A stretch of DNA of 64,000 bases, from contig NZ_LMHK01000001.1 of assembly GCF_001427875.1 (NCBI RefSeq), positions 250,871 through 314,870 of the forward strand. Reading direction: 5' to 3'. This document shows, piece after piece, positions 17,154 to 27,226 of this stretch (positions are counted from its first letter, which is position 1; every line of letters begins with the position of its first letter). A program made the translations under genes and the position numbers. This DNA is from Devosia sp. Root685 (GTDB lineage: Bacteria > Pseudomonadota > Alphaproteobacteria > Rhizobiales > Devosiaceae). Below the pieces are notes generated by a model. That model worked only from the letters and a program-made list of their open reading frames with translations. It was not told the origin of the DNA and made no database searches.

Positions 17154-17262
17154 ACCCCCACCTAACCTCCCCCTGGTAGGGGGAGGGATGCATCCAGTTT
17201 GCCGCCGTGCCCGTGAGCCACTGCAAGATTCCTCCCCTACCAGGGGGAGGTTAGGTGGGGGT
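17154..17262. repeat. Long inverted repeat after the hydrolase gene
   Basis: Near-perfect inverted arms of about 30 bases (17154-17186 and 17231-17262, core CACCTAACCTCCCCCTGG) separated by about 45 bases. Begins 8 bases after the hydrolase stop and may fold in mRNA as a 3'-end structure. Confidence 0.8.
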
Positions 17263-17330
17263 ATTCTTGCGAGCCGCTCTGCTGCTTCTCTGCGGAGACC
17301 CGGCCATTTGAGCGTAGCTCAAATGGCTTT

Positions 17331-17403
17331 CTCACCCTGACATTTCTGCTGGACGCAGAAAGTGTCTGTCCCTCTCCCGCAAGGGGCGAGGGTAGGGGTG
17401 GTG
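17331..17403. repeat. Palindromic repeat (CTCACCCTGAC ... CTCTCCCGCAAGGGGCGAGG family)
   Basis: Contains TTTCTGCTGGACGCAGAAA and CTCTCCCGCAAGGGGCGAGGG, both hairpin-forming. A clearly related element lies at 30301-30365. It ends 32 bases before the stop of the LacI gene, on whose strand it could act as a transcript end. Confidence 0.7.
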
Positions 17404-17434
17404 GCTCTCAAACGCTTTCGACATAGCCGTCTAT

Positions 17435-18460
17435 CTAAATCCCGTCGCTTTCGCCCGGGATCAGTTCCATTGGCCACACCCTTTGTACGGTTCCGAGCGG
17501 ATAGGCATCGGCATAGGCTGGCATGCTGGCCAGCAGGGATTCTGCCAGGGCCATGCCGAGGTCGCGGAGGGAGAGGCGGAAGCAGGTGAGGCGGGGGGAC
17601 ATGAAGCGCGAGACCGGATTTTCGCGAAAGCCGATGATGGCGAGGTCGCGGCCGGCTTGAAGGCCTGCTTCGGCCAATTGGCGATAGAGGCCGAGGGCGA
17701 GAAGCTCGTAGTTGAGGATGACGGCGGTGGGGCGGTTTTTCATGGCGAGAATGTCGTGGCCCAGTTGATAACCGCCAAGCTCGGACGAGGGGACGCGCAT
17801 TACCAGCGATGGATCGAATGGTAGGCCGTGGCGCTTTAGCGCCGCCTTGTAGCCATCGAGGAAGACGAAGCCGAGATTGATGTCGTTGCTGGGCACGGCG
17901 GCGGCGATGCGGGTATGGCCGGCGGAGACGAGGCGATCGACGCCGCGGCGGGCGACGCCGTCGAAATCGAGATCGAGCCATGGGTAATCGCCCGGTGTCA
18001 TAGACCGTCCGAGGGCAACGAAGGGAATGCGGGCCTTTGTCAGCAGGTCAATGCGCGCATCCTTGCGATGCGTGGCCGAGATGATCAGCCCATCGACGAG
18101 GCGCCGGCCGATCATGCGCTGAAGATAGGCGGTGGGGTTTTCGTCGGTCGGGCAGGGCAGGGCGACGAGGTCGAGATGGTGGCGGGCGAGCACCGCCTGC
18201 ACGCCATCGAAAACGCCCATGAAGAAGGTGTCGCTATTGCCGTTGATGTCGGCGCCAAGCTCGATCATGAAGCCTACGGCATTGGTGCTGCCCTGGCGGA
18301 GGCTGCGGCCGGCCTGATTGGGCACATAGCCCATCTCGGCTGCGGCTTCGAGCACGCGCCGGCGGGTTTCGTCGCTGACGTCGGCGCGGCCGTTCAGCGC
18401 GCGGGAAACCGTGCCGATCGAGATATTCAGCTCCTGCGCCAGGCGCCTGATGCCCTTCAT
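17435..18460 (-). CDS. LacI-family transcriptional regulator
   Basis: A 341-residue regulator. The N-terminal HTH reads IRRLAQELNISIGTVSRALNG with the hinge-helix segment PNQAGRSLR (residues about 4-60), followed by a periplasmic-binding-protein-like effector domain (GFMIELGADINGNSDTFFMGVFDGV onward). It is divergent from the oxidoreductase/isomerase/ABC operon, and two LacI-type operators lie in the 238-bp gap, so it most likely represses that operon (and possibly itself) until a sugar-derived inducer binds. Inducer unknown. ATG start gives the standard short N-terminus. Confidence 0.92.
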   Translation of the reverse strand: MKGIRRLAQELNISIGTVSRALNGRADVSDETRRRVLEAAAEMGYVPNQAGRSLRQGSTNAVGFMIELGADINGNSDTFFMGVFDGVQAVLARHHLDLVALPCPTDENPTAYLQRMIGRRLVDGLIISATHRKDARIDLLTKARIPFVALGRSMTPGDYPWLDLDFDGVARRGVDRLVSAGHTRIAAAVPSNDINLGFVFLDGYKAALKRHGLPFDPSLVMRVPSSELGGYQLGHDILAMKNRPTAVILNYELLALGLYRQLAEAGLQAGRDLAIIGFRENPVSRFMSPRLTCFRLSLRDLGMALAESLLASMPAYADAYPLGTVQRVWPMELIPGESDGI

Positions 18461-18573
18461 TTTCCCCCCGGTGCGTTCCGCCTTTTGCGGCTCAGTATGT
18501 CGCTGAAACGGTGAGCGATCTCAAGGGGTTCGAGCGGTGTATTCCAGCGGGAGCATTTTTCGAACTGCGCACT

Positions 18574-18585
18574 TAAAACGTTTAC
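18574..18585. promoter_or_regulatory. LacI-type operator, half-conserved (distal)
   Basis: TAAAACGTTTAC: central AAACGTTT is symmetric and the right half GTTTAC equals the half-site of the perfect operator 52 bp downstream. It lies 9 bases upstream of the TTGACA -35 box. Confidence 0.75.
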
Positions 18586-18594
18586 GGAGACGTC

Positions 18595-18624
18595 TTGACA
18601 CGGATTTCAACTCAATTGTAGCGT
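18595..18624 (+). promoter_or_regulatory. Promoter of the sugar operon
   Basis: Perfect -35 box TTGACA at 18595-18600. The -10 region is weaker; best candidates lie at 18617-18624 (TGTAGC or TAGCGT) with 16-18 bp spacing. The perfect operator abuts it downstream. Confidence 0.65.
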
Positions 18625-18638
18625 CGTAAACGTTTACG
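18625..18638. promoter_or_regulatory. LacI-type operator, perfect palindrome (proximal)
   Basis: CGTAAACGTTTACG is a perfect 14-bp palindrome with the central CG typical of LacI/GalR-family sites, placed just after the -10 region. Its centre is 52 bp (about five helical turns) from the distal operator, which would allow a dimer pair to lie on the same face or loop. Confidence 0.85.
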
Positions 18639-18698
18639 CCAACGTTCCGCGAACCTGCAATCAGACAGAGTGCGGGGCGTTGCAGGAGGATTTCAAAC

Positions 18699-19733
18699 GT
18701 GCAGTTTACGGCCGTTCTCGTGGGTTGCGGAGCCATGTCCAAAGGTTGGCTCAATGCTCTGACCGGGCATCCCTTGCTTAAGGGCAGGGTGAAGGTTGTG
18801 GGCCTTGTCGACCTGGACCCCAAAGTGGCCGAGGCGCGGGCGGCAGAGTTTTCGCTCGGCGACGTGGTGATCGGGACCGATCTCGACGCTGTGCTGGCCA
18901 AGACCAAGCCGGACCTGCTGTTCGACGTTGTGGTGCCGAGCGCGCGGCCGGCGCTGGTGGCGACGGGATTTGCTCATGGCTGCCACGTTCTGACCGAAAA
19001 GCCGATGGCGCCGACGCTGGAGGCTGCGCGGGTCATGGTCGAGCAAGCCAAGGCGGCCGGGCGCGTGCATGCCGTGGTGCAGAACCGGCGCTATGTGCCG
19101 GGGGTCAGGCGCATTCGGCAGCTGATCGCGAGCGGCGCGCTGGGGCAACTGACGTCGATTAATTGCGACTTCTTCGTCGGGGCACATTTCGGTGGGTTTC
19201 GCGAGCAGATGGAAAACGTGCTGCTGCTCGATATGGCGATCCACACGCTTGACGCGGCGCGCTTCATGGCTGGGACGGCGCCCAAGGCGGTCTATTGCCT
19301 CGAGATCAACCCGCCGGGCTCCTGGTACGCCCATGGCGCGGCGGCCAACGCGATCTTCGAATTTGAGGACGATATCGTTTTCAACTATCGCGGCAGTTGG
19401 ACGGCCGAAGGGGCCAATACCAGCTGGGAGGCTTCCTGGCGGATCGTTGGGACGCGCGGCACGCTGCTTTGGGATGGCTATGACCGGTTCGAGGCGAACC
19501 GGGTGGTGGCGTCAGGCGGGCTCTTGTGGACGCCGGAGCCGTTCGAGGTTCCGCAGATTTCGGACGCTGCCCAGACCGAGGGCCATGCCAGCGTCATTGC
19601 TGATTTCCTCGACGCCATCGAGGCCGGCGGCGCGCCCGAGACGGTGGGCAGCGACAATATCAAGAGTTTGGCCATGGTCTTTGCGGCTATCGAGAGCGCC
19701 AAGCTCAAGCAACGTATTTCAATTTCAGTCTAG
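18699..19733 (+). CDS. Gfo/Idh/MocA-family NAD(P)-dependent oxidoreductase
   Basis: A 344-residue sugar dehydrogenase-type protein. The Rossmann loop is VLVGCGAMSKGW at the N-terminus, the family motif is VLTEKPMAPTLEAAR (EKP, catalytic-site Lys) near residue 104, and the C-terminal alpha/beta domain includes NVLLLDMAIHTLDAARFM (His in the active site). GTG start with a strong GCAGGAGGA site. First gene of the putative operon; the next gene follows after 11 bp. It probably oxidises or epimerises a sugar released from the imported glycoside; the substrate is not readable. Confidence 0.9.
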   Translation: MQFTAVLVGCGAMSKGWLNALTGHPLLKGRVKVVGLVDLDPKVAEARAAEFSLGDVVIGTDLDAVLAKTKPDLLFDVVVPSARPALVATGFAHGCHVLTEKPMAPTLEAARVMVEQAKAAGRVHAVVQNRRYVPGVRRIRQLIASGALGQLTSINCDFFVGAHFGGFREQMENVLLLDMAIHTLDAARFMAGTAPKAVYCLEINPPGSWYAHGAAANAIFEFEDDIVFNYRGSWTAEGANTSWEASWRIVGTRGTLLWDGYDRFEANRVVASGGLLWTPEPFEVPQISDAAQTEGHASVIADFLDAIEAGGAPETVGSDNIKSLAMVFAAIESAKLKQRISISV

Positions 19734-19744
19734 GATTTTGTTTC

Positions 19745-20641
19745 GTGACCAATCCCGCCAAATCCATTCGTATCGGCACCATGATCCAGTCCACCGAGGG
19801 CAAGGCGCCGGAGAATATCGCTCGGATAGCCGATCTCGGTTTTGAGAGCTTTGAGCCGTTTTTCTGGCAGACGACCAATGGTCAGGACCTGGCGGAACTG
19901 GGCAAGCGCTGCCGCGAGGCGATTGGGGATCGTGACATCACGATTTCGACCATCGGCATGTTCGGCAATCCGCTGGAAACAGAGGAAAAGGATCTGCTTA
20001 CGCTCGAAGGGTGGAAGCAGTGCATCGATAATGCGCACCATTTTGGCGCGACCTGTGTGGCCGGTTTTACCGGGCGCATTCGTAACACGGTGCTGACCGA
20101 TAGCCTGCCGCGGTATAAGGAAGTTTGGAGCGAACTGGCCAAGCGGGCGGCGGACAAGGGCGTTAAGATCGCCTTCGAGAACTGCGCGATGGACGGGAAT
20201 TGGGCGAGTGGCGACTGGAACATTGCGCACAATCCCGATGCCTGGGAGCTGATGTTCAACGAGACGCCGGACGACAATATCGGGCTCGAATGGGAGCCGT
20301 GCCATCAGATGGTCTATCTGATCGAGCCAATCCCGCAGATCCGGAAATGGGCGCACAAGTTTTTCCACGTGCACGGCAAGGACGCGACGATCCGCTGGGA
20401 TGTGATCAAGGAGCGCGGCGTTTTCGGCAAGGTGCCGTTCGTGTTCATGCGCACGCCGGGCTTTGGCGACACCAACTGGACCGACGTGATTTCGGAACTG
20501 CGGCTTGCTGGGTATCAGGGTTCGATCGATATCGAGGGCTGGCATGACCCGGTCTATCGCGGCGATCTGGAGATCACCGGACAGGTGCATGGGCTCAATT
20601 ATCTCAAGGCTGCGCGCGGTGGGGAATTTGTCGGGTTTTAA
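19745..20641 (+). CDS. Sugar phosphate isomerase/epimerase (AP-endonuclease-2-like TIM barrel)
   Basis: A 298-residue xylose-isomerase-like TIM barrel. Metal-binding-type acids are seen in IAFENCAMDG, NIGLEWEPCHQ, FFHVHGKDATI and GSIDIEGWHDPVY, matching the Glu/Asp/His arrangement of IolE/IolI and tagatose-epimerase-like enzymes. GTG start 11 bp after the dehydrogenase stop. Such enzymes commonly pair with Gfo/Idh dehydrogenases in sugar or inositol-like degradation. A hairpin and 153 bp separate it from the binding-protein gene. Confidence 0.88.
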   Translation: MTNPAKSIRIGTMIQSTEGKAPENIARIADLGFESFEPFFWQTTNGQDLAELGKRCREAIGDRDITISTIGMFGNPLETEEKDLLTLEGWKQCIDNAHHFGATCVAGFTGRIRNTVLTDSLPRYKEVWSELAKRAADKGVKIAFENCAMDGNWASGDWNIAHNPDAWELMFNETPDDNIGLEWEPCHQMVYLIEPIPQIRKWAHKFFHVHGKDATIRWDVIKERGVFGKVPFVFMRTPGFGDTNWTDVISELRLAGYQGSIDIEGWHDPVYRGDLEITGQVHGLNYLKAARGGEFVGF

Positions 20642-20662
20642 GCCGGGCAGCCTGAGAATTTT

Positions 20663-20683
20663 CCGCAGCGGGGAACGCTGCGG
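20663..20683 (+). other. Intercistronic hairpin before the binding-protein gene
   Basis: Eight-base-pair stem CCGCAGCG/CGCTGCGG with a GGGAA loop and no T tract; a second smaller one (GCGGC/GCCGC) lies at 20765-20780. These may be processing or stability elements that allow extra expression of the solute-binding protein. Confidence 0.55.
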
Positions 20684-20794
20684 TTACGGAATGTCGCGGC
20701 GGGGTCTGGCCCGTCGCCGACTAACTGCTGGATTGGGGCAGGAGGGCCCCGTGCAGCAATTTTTGCGGCGATTGTGCCGCTAGGGAGGAAGTAT

Positions 20795-22024
20795 ATGAAA
20801 CTGCATCTTACCGGTCTTCTGGCTGCCGTGAGCCTTGGCGCGATGAGCCTTGCGACACCTGCCTTTGCGCAGGTGACGCTGAAAATCTGGTCGATCGACG
20901 GGGTGGATCGCGTCGGCATTGCCGATACGTTCTCCAAGGAATTCGACGACGCCAATGAGGATATCGTCGTCGAGTATCGCGCCATTCCGTTCGACGATCT
21001 GGTCAACGAAACGCTGCGCGCTTTTGCGACGGGCAATGCGCCCGATATCGTGTCGTTCGACAATCCGGACTTCGCGCTGTTCTCCTCGCGCGGGGCAATG
21101 CTCGACATTACCGACCGCGTTGCGGCTTCGAGCGTGATCAAGGCCGACAACTATTTTGAAGGTCCGCTGAATTCGGTGAGCTGGGACGGCAAGCTCTTCG
21201 GTATCCCGAAATATACCGACACGATCGGCGTGTTCTACAACAAGGACCTGTTCGCCAAGGCCGGCATCACCGAGCCGCCGAAGACCTGGGCGCAGCTGAC
21301 CGAATATGCCGAAAAGCTGACCGATCCCGCCAATAACGTTTATGGCGCGACCTTCTCGGCGCGTGCCGGCGAAGAAGGCACGTTCCAGTTCCTGCCGATC
21401 ATCCAGATGTCGGGCGGCGGCTATGACAATGTGAATACCGATGGCGCAGCCGAGGTGCTCGATCTGTGGAAGAAGATGATCGATAATGGCTGGGCGTCCA
21501 AGGACGTGCTGAGCCTCGGTCAGTGGGATTCCACCGGCACGTTCAACTCGGGCAATGCCGCCATGGCGATCTCTGGCCCGTGGGAAGTCGACCGCATGGT
21601 GGAAGACGCCAAGTTCGACTGGGGCGTGGCGCTGCTGCCGACCATTACCGAGGGTGGCGAACGCTCTTCGGCTCTCGGCGGGTTCGACTGGGGCATCATG
21701 TCGACCACCAAGCATCCGGACGAAGCTTTCCGCGCGCTCGAATATTTTGCGAGCCAGGACAACCGGATTTTTGAAGAATTCGGCAGCATTCCGGCGCGCA
21801 GCGATATCGCACTGCCGGTGACCGGCGTCGAAAAGAAGGACGCGGCTCTCAAGGTGTTCCAGGAACAGCTCAAATATGCCCAGCCGCGTGGTCCGCATCC
21901 GGAATGGCAGAAGATCTCCAAGGCCATCTATGACGCCGAGCAGGCTGCGCTGACCGGCCAGATGTCGTCCAAGGATGCACTGGCTCAGGCCCAGACCACC
22001 ATCAACGGTATCCTCGGGAAGTAA
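20795..22024 (+). CDS. ABC sugar transporter, periplasmic solute-binding protein
   Basis: A 409-residue family 1 (UgpB/MalE-type) extracellular binding protein. The signal peptide [25 protein letters not shown] ends AFA before QVTLKIWS. The body contains [46 protein letters not shown] and [11 protein letters not shown], typical of the cluster. GGGAGGA lies 5 bases before the ATG. It delivers a carbohydrate to the two permeases downstream. A 206-bp gap with a large inverted repeat follows, consistent with the usual excess of binding protein over permease. Confidence 0.93.
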   Translation: MKLHLTGLLAAVSLGAMSLATPAFAQVTLKIWSIDGVDRVGIADTFSKEFDDANEDIVVEYRAIPFDDLVNETLRAFATGNAPDIVSFDNPDFALFSSRGAMLDITDRVAASSVIKADNYFEGPLNSVSWDGKLFGIPKYTDTIGVFYNKDLFAKAGITEPPKTWAQLTEYAEKLTDPANNVYGATFSARAGEEGTFQFLPIIQMSGGGYDNVNTDGAAEVLDLWKKMIDNGWASKDVLSLGQWDSTGTFNSGNAAMAISGPWEVDRMVEDAKFDWGVALLPTITEGGERSSALGGFDWGIMSTTKHPDEAFRALEYFASQDNRIFEEFGSIPARSDIALPVTGVEKKDAALKVFQEQLKYAQPRGPHPEWQKISKAIYDAEQAALTGQMSSKDALAQAQTTINGILGK

Positions 22025-22032
22025 GGGCTCTT

Positions 22033-22185
22033 CACCTCTCCCTTGGGGGAGAGGTCGGATTGCGAAGCGTCACCGAATTCGCGTTGGCGAATTCGGTTGG
22101 GGTGAGGGGGCCTTATAGCCAGCGTTTGCCGGAAGGCCCCCTCACCCGACGCTATGCGTCGACCTCTCCCCCAGAGGGAGAGGTG
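22033..22185. repeat. Large inverted repeat between binding protein and permease genes
   Basis: Outer arms CACCTCTCCCTTGGGGGAG (22033 on) and their complement ending at 22185. Nested inner arms are GGGTGAGGGGGCC-like and GGCCCCCTCACCC-like, with a loop-out CCGAATTCGC/GCGAATTCGG hairpin. The CCGAATTCGC module recurs at 30146-30169. In mRNA it would form a strong structure protecting the upstream message. Confidence 0.8.
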
Positions 22186-22230
22186 GTGCGAACCGCGAGT
22201 TTACTGAGCGCCGCCTGGTCTGGAGGTCTT

Positions 22231-23133
22231 ATGCGACGATTTTTGGCTTCCCTGCGCGATGGCGTGGGTTTCGATATTCTGCTTGTTGGCGCGGCGATGG
22301 TTTTTCTCCTCGCCATGGCTGGTTTGCCGCTGATCTATAATGTGCTGATGAGCTTTCAGCAGGTGGACATGTTCACCCTGGGCTCGCTGATCCGTCCATG
22401 GGCGGGGTTCCAGAACTATATCGACGTCGTGCGGGCGCCGGAATTCTGGATGGTGACGCGCAATACCATCATCTTCGTCTTCTTCTCGATGGCGGGCCAA
22501 TTCGTCATCGGCTTTGCGCTGGCGCTGTTCTTTGCGCAGAATTTTCCGGGCGCATCGACTATTCGCGGACTGTTCCTCGTTTCCTGGGTGATGCCGGGCC
22601 TCGTGGTCGGCGCGATCTGGAGCTGGATTCTGGCCGGTGATTTCGGCGTGCTCAATACGATCCTCAAGAGCCTCGGGATCATCCAGTCGAACGTGTTCTG
22701 GAAGTCGGACCCAAGCTTTTCCATCTGGGCGGTGGTCATCGCCAATATCTGGCTCGGTCTCGCCTTCAACATGCTGCTGCTCTCGGTGGGGCTCGCCGCC
22801 ATTCCGCGCGATCTCTATGAGGCCGCTGAACTGGATGGCGCCAATGCCTTCCAGCGATTCCTAACGATCACTCTGCCGATGATGCGCTCGACGATCGGCG
22901 CGGTGCTCTCGCTCGGGTTGATCGGTACCTTGCAGCAGTTCGACCTTTTTCCTGCGATCACCGAGGGCGGCCCGGCCAATACCTCGACGGTTGCTCAATA
23001 CTGGTCCTGGCAGATGAGTTTCCAACTCTATGATTTCGCCAAGGGTGCGACGATTTCGGTGATGATGCTGGTGCTCGTGCTGATCGCGTCCATCATCTAT
23101 GTGCGCTCGACCCGGCATGAGGTGCGCGGATGA
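22231..23133 (+). CDS. ABC sugar transporter permease 1 (MalF/UgpA type)
   Basis: A 300-residue inner-membrane permease with six predicted helices and the EAA loop EAAELDGANAFQRFLTITLP (about residue 205) that contacts the ATPase. Start at ATG with GGAGGTC 5 bases upstream; the frame stays open through the upstream repeat but that part has no membrane-protein character. The stop overlaps the next start (ATGA), indicating translational coupling. Confidence 0.92.
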   Translation: MRRFLASLRDGVGFDILLVGAAMVFLLAMAGLPLIYNVLMSFQQVDMFTLGSLIRPWAGFQNYIDVVRAPEFWMVTRNTIIFVFFSMAGQFVIGFALALFFAQNFPGASTIRGLFLVSWVMPGLVVGAIWSWILAGDFGVLNTILKSLGIIQSNVFWKSDPSFSIWAVVIANIWLGLAFNMLLLSVGLAAIPRDLYEAAELDGANAFQRFLTITLPMMRSTIGAVLSLGLIGTLQQFDLFPAITEGGPANTSTVAQYWSWQMSFQLYDFAKGATISVMMLVLVLIASIIYVRSTRHEVRG

Positions 23134-23953
23134 CCCGGCCCTATATTCCCTGGCTGCTGCTTGCCGTCGCGCTGGCGCTGGCCGCCGTCTATCTGTTCCC
23201 GCTCTACTGGATGTATGTCACCAGCGTTAAATCGGGCTCGGAAATCTTCGCCAATCCGCCCACGTTCTGGCCGCGCGAGATTGATCTGTCGATCTATCCC
23301 AATGTGTGGACGCGCCGGACCATGCATGTGTTCCTCTGGAACTCGACGCTGATCGCGGCGGGGGTCACGGCCATTACCGTGATTTTCGGCACCGGCTGCG
23401 CTTATGTGCTGGCGCGGTACCGCAACGTCTGGGTCGATATCGGGCTCTTTTCGGTGCTGATGCTGCAGGTCTTGCCGGCTTCGGTGATGGTGACGCCGCT
23501 GTTCGTGGCGTTCAACCAGTTCGGATTGCTGAACTATCCGCGCACGGCAGTGGTGCTGGCGGCGGCGGCCAAGGCCATGCCGTTCTTCGTGGTGCTGGTG
23601 CGCGCGACCTTCATGACCGTGCCGCGCGAGCTTGAAGAGGCCGCGCTGGTCGATGGCAATTCGCGCGTCGGGGCGTTCTTTTCCATCGTCCTGCCACTGG
23701 CGCGGAATGGCATTCTGGTCTGCGCCATCCTCACCTTCATGAGTTCGTTCGGCGAATATATCTATTCCAAGTCGATCATCCAGGCGCCGGCCCTTCAGCC
23801 GGCCAGCGTTGGCCTTTCCGGTTTCCTCGGGCCCAACTCGACCGACTGGAATTCCATCATGGCCTATTCGGCGATCTATGTGACGCCGATCCTCGCCGTC
23901 TTCGTCCTGCTGCAGCGCCGCATCGTCTCCGGCCTCACCTCGGGAGCACTCAA

Positions 23954-23957
<4 letters not shown>
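23130..23957 (+). CDS. ABC sugar transporter permease 2 (MalG/UgpE type)
   Basis: A 275-residue permease with six hydrophobic helices; the EAA loop reads ELEEAALVDGNSRVGAFFSI followed by VLPLARNG (about residue 170). The N-terminal region FPLYWMYVTSVKSGSEIF is typical of MalG-type subunits. Overlaps permease 1 and the ATPase by 4 bp on each side (ATGA), so the three are translationally coupled. Confidence 0.93.
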
Positions 23958-25009
<1,052 letters not shown>

Positions 25010-25020
25010 ACTTTGCAAAA

Positions 25021-25141
25021 GTAGCCCTCACCCTGAGGCGCCGCGCAGCGGCCTCGAAGGGCGGGGGCGTGCCCCAGTGCAGCGCCACGCCCTCGTGGTT
25101 CGAGGCTGCGCTGCGCTCCGCACCTCACCATGAGGGCTACT
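25021..25141. repeat. Palindromic repeat, GTAGCCCTCA...TGAGGGCTAC family (copy 1)
   Basis: Begins GTAGCCCTCACCCTGAGG and ends CACCTCACCATGAGGGCTAC, with inner CACGCCCTCGTGGTTCGAGG. Related copies at 46823-46952 and 52754-52883. It sits between the ATPase gene and the glycoside hydrolase gene. Confidence 0.82.
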
Positions 25142-25219
25142 GGGGCGACGAGAACAAACACTGGAGTGCCGGAGAGGAACTTGCGGCACTCGCCACTCCA
25201 ACAGCGAAAAGGTTTTCTC

Positions 25220-27127
25220 ATGTCTCGTTATGCGCCCGTTCCGTTTCCCGATGTTCGGCTTGAAGGCCAGTTTTGGCATGAGCGGCTCGAAACGGTGCTC
25301 GACCGTACCGTGCCCAGCCAGCACAGGAAGCTGGGTGAATATGGGATTTTGGACTCGCTGAAACTGCCGAACCCGGCGCCGCCGCTGCGGTTTCCGCGGC
25401 ATGGCAATGGGTTCACCGTGCAGGTGTTTTGGGACAGCGATGTGGGCAAGTGGATCGAGGCGGCGAGCTATGCGCTGGCGCATCGGCGCGATGCCGATAT
25501 CGAGGCCAAGATCGAGGCGGCTGTGGACGATCTCGAAAAGGCGCAGGCGCCGGATGGGTATCTCAATTGCTGGTATCTCGGGCGCGAGCCGGAGAACCGC
25601 TGGACCAATCTGCGCGATAATCACGAGATGTATAATGCCGGGCATCTGCTCGAAGGTGCGGTGGCCTATTTTCAGGTAACCGGACGGCGACGGTTTTTGG
25701 AGGTGATGGAGCGCTATCTCGACCACATCTATGCGACCTTCGGCACAGAGCCGGGCAAGAAACGGGGCTATGATGGGCATGAGGAAATCGAGCTGGCGCT
25801 GATGAAGCTCTACTACCTCACGGGGGAGAAGAAGCATCTCGACTTTGCCACCTATCTTATTAACGAGCGCGGGCGGCCAAACCCGCATTATTTCGATATC
25901 GAGCGAGAGGCGCGCGAGGGCGGGGACGCCAAGCAGCGCTATGTCTTCGGCAATTACGAATATTCGCAGAGCCACAAGCCGGTGCGCGAGCAGGAGAAGG
26001 TCGTCGGGCACGCTGTGCGCGCCATGTATCTCTATACCGCCATGGCGGACCTCGCCGCAGAGCTGAACGATCCGGCGCTGAAGCGGGCCTGTGAGGTACT
26101 TTGGGACGATGTGATGGAAACCAAGATGTATGTGACGGCGGGCCTCGGCCCTTCGGCGCATAATGAGGGGTTTACGCATGATTTCGACCTGCCAAACCAG
26201 ACGGCTTATGCCGAGACTTGCGCTTCGGTGGCGCTGATCTTCTGGGCGCAGCGTATGCTGCATCTCGATCTCGACGGGAAGTATGCGGATATTCTTGAAC
26301 TGGCGATGTTCAACGGCGCGTTGTCCGGGCTGAGCCGGGATGGCGAGCAGTATTTTTATGCCAATCCGCTGGAGAGTGACGGCACGCCGACGCGGTGGGA
26401 CTGGCACATGTGCCCGTGCTGTACGATGAATGTGTCGCGGCTGGTGGCTTCGGTGGGCGGGTACTTCTTGTCCGCGGCCGAGGACGGGGTGGCGTTTCAT
26501 CTCTATGGGGGGATTGGCTCGACGGTTGAGATCGGCGGGCAGAAGGTCGCGCTCAAGGAAGTGTCGAATTATCCGTGGTCGGGGGACATCAGGATTTCAG
26601 TCGATCCGGAAAGCCCGGCGGCGTTTGACGTAAAACTGCGCATTCCGGGTTGGTGCCAGGGGGCGAGCGTTTCGGTGAATGGGCAGAGGCAAGATGCGAA
26701 GGCGGTGAACGGTTATGTCACCATTCATCGGACATGGGCGAAGGGCGATGTGATCGCGCTCGATCTGCCGATGCCGGCGGAGCGGCTTTATGCGCATCCG
26801 GGGGTGATCATGAATGCCGGGCGCGTGGCGCTGAAGCGTGGGCCGCTGGTGTACTGTGTCGAGGAGGTCGATAATCCGGGTGGGCGTGTGCAGCGGCTGA
26901 AGATCAAGCGCGATGCGGCGCTGGAGGTGAAGACCGAGCCGGGGCTGTTCGATGGGGTGGTGACGCTGAAGGCGGCGGCGACGGCGATTGATGAGGGGGA
27001 ATGGGCCGGGCTCTATCGGACGAAGCCGCCGGCGGAGCGGGAGGCGAACCTGACGGCTATCCCGTACTATTTGTGGGCGAACCGCGGGCAGGGGAGCATG
27101 GTGGTTTGGATACCGGAGGTGGTTTGA
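25220..27127 (+). CDS. Glycoside hydrolase family 127 (beta-L-arabinofuranosidase type, DUF1680)
   Basis: A 635-residue (alpha/alpha)6-barrel glycosidase without signal peptide, so cytosolic. The GH127 zinc/thiolate site is visible: Glu332 and Cys334 in TAYAETCAS, and Cys400-Cys401 in MCPCCTMNVSR. These correspond to Glu338, Cys340, Cys417 and Cys418 of HypBA1, where one Cys is the nucleophile. An N-terminal GQFWHERLETVLDRT region and a C-terminal beta domain are also present. ATG chosen to give MSRYAPVPFPDVRL; the frame remains open upstream through the repeat. Last gene of the sugar locus, suggesting imported L-arabinofuranose-containing (or similar) oligosaccharides are cleaved inside the cell. 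Confidence 0.9.
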   Translation: MSRYAPVPFPDVRLEGQFWHERLETVLDRTVPSQHRKLGEYGILDSLKLPNPAPPLRFPRHGNGFTVQVFWDSDVGKWIEAASYALAHRRDADIEAKIEAAVDDLEKAQAPDGYLNCWYLGREPENRWTNLRDNHEMYNAGHLLEGAVAYFQVTGRRRFLEVMERYLDHIYATFGTEPGKKRGYDGHEEIELALMKLYYLTGEKKHLDFATYLINERGRPNPHYFDIEREAREGGDAKQRYVFGNYEYSQSHKPVREQEKVVGHAVRAMYLYTAMADLAAELNDPALKRACEVLWDDVMETKMYVTAGLGPSAHNEGFTHDFDLPNQTAYAETCASVALIFWAQRMLHLDLDGKYADILELAMFNGALSGLSRDGEQYFYANPLESDGTPTRWDWHMCPCCTMNVSRLVASVGGYFLSAAEDGVAFHLYGGIGSTVEIGGQKVALKEVSNYPWSGDIRISVDPESPAAFDVKLRIPGWCQGASVSVNGQRQDAKAVNGYVTIHRTWAKGDVIALDLPMPAERLYAHPGVIMNAGRVALKRGPLVYCVEEVDNPGGRVQRLKIKRDAALEVKTEPGLFDGVVTLKAAATAIDEGEWAGLYRTKPPAEREANLTAIPYYLWANRGQGSMVVWIPEVV

Positions 27128-27165
27128 GGTTCGGCCGGACACACGATGCTGCACCAAATACCGGC

Positions 27166-27193
27166 TGTCATCCCGGCCTGCGCCGGGGTGACA
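27166..27193. repeat. REP-like palindrome TGTCATCCCGG...CCGGGGTGACA
   Basis: TGTCATCCCGGC and GCCGGGGTGACA arms with a 4-base loop; same family as 1093-1165 and 32233-32324. It lies between the convergent GH127 and XRE regulator genes and could serve as a bidirectional transcript end. Confidence 0.75.
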
Positions 27194-27226
27194 TGCTGAG
27201 GTTGGGACAGCCGACAGGGAATTCCC

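Noticed and set aside
17154..17262. Possible insertion sequence flanked by inverted repeats
   Set aside because: Only about 45 bp lie between the arms, with no transposase; better described as a palindromic intergenic repeat. The same applies to 22033-22185 and 46823-46952.
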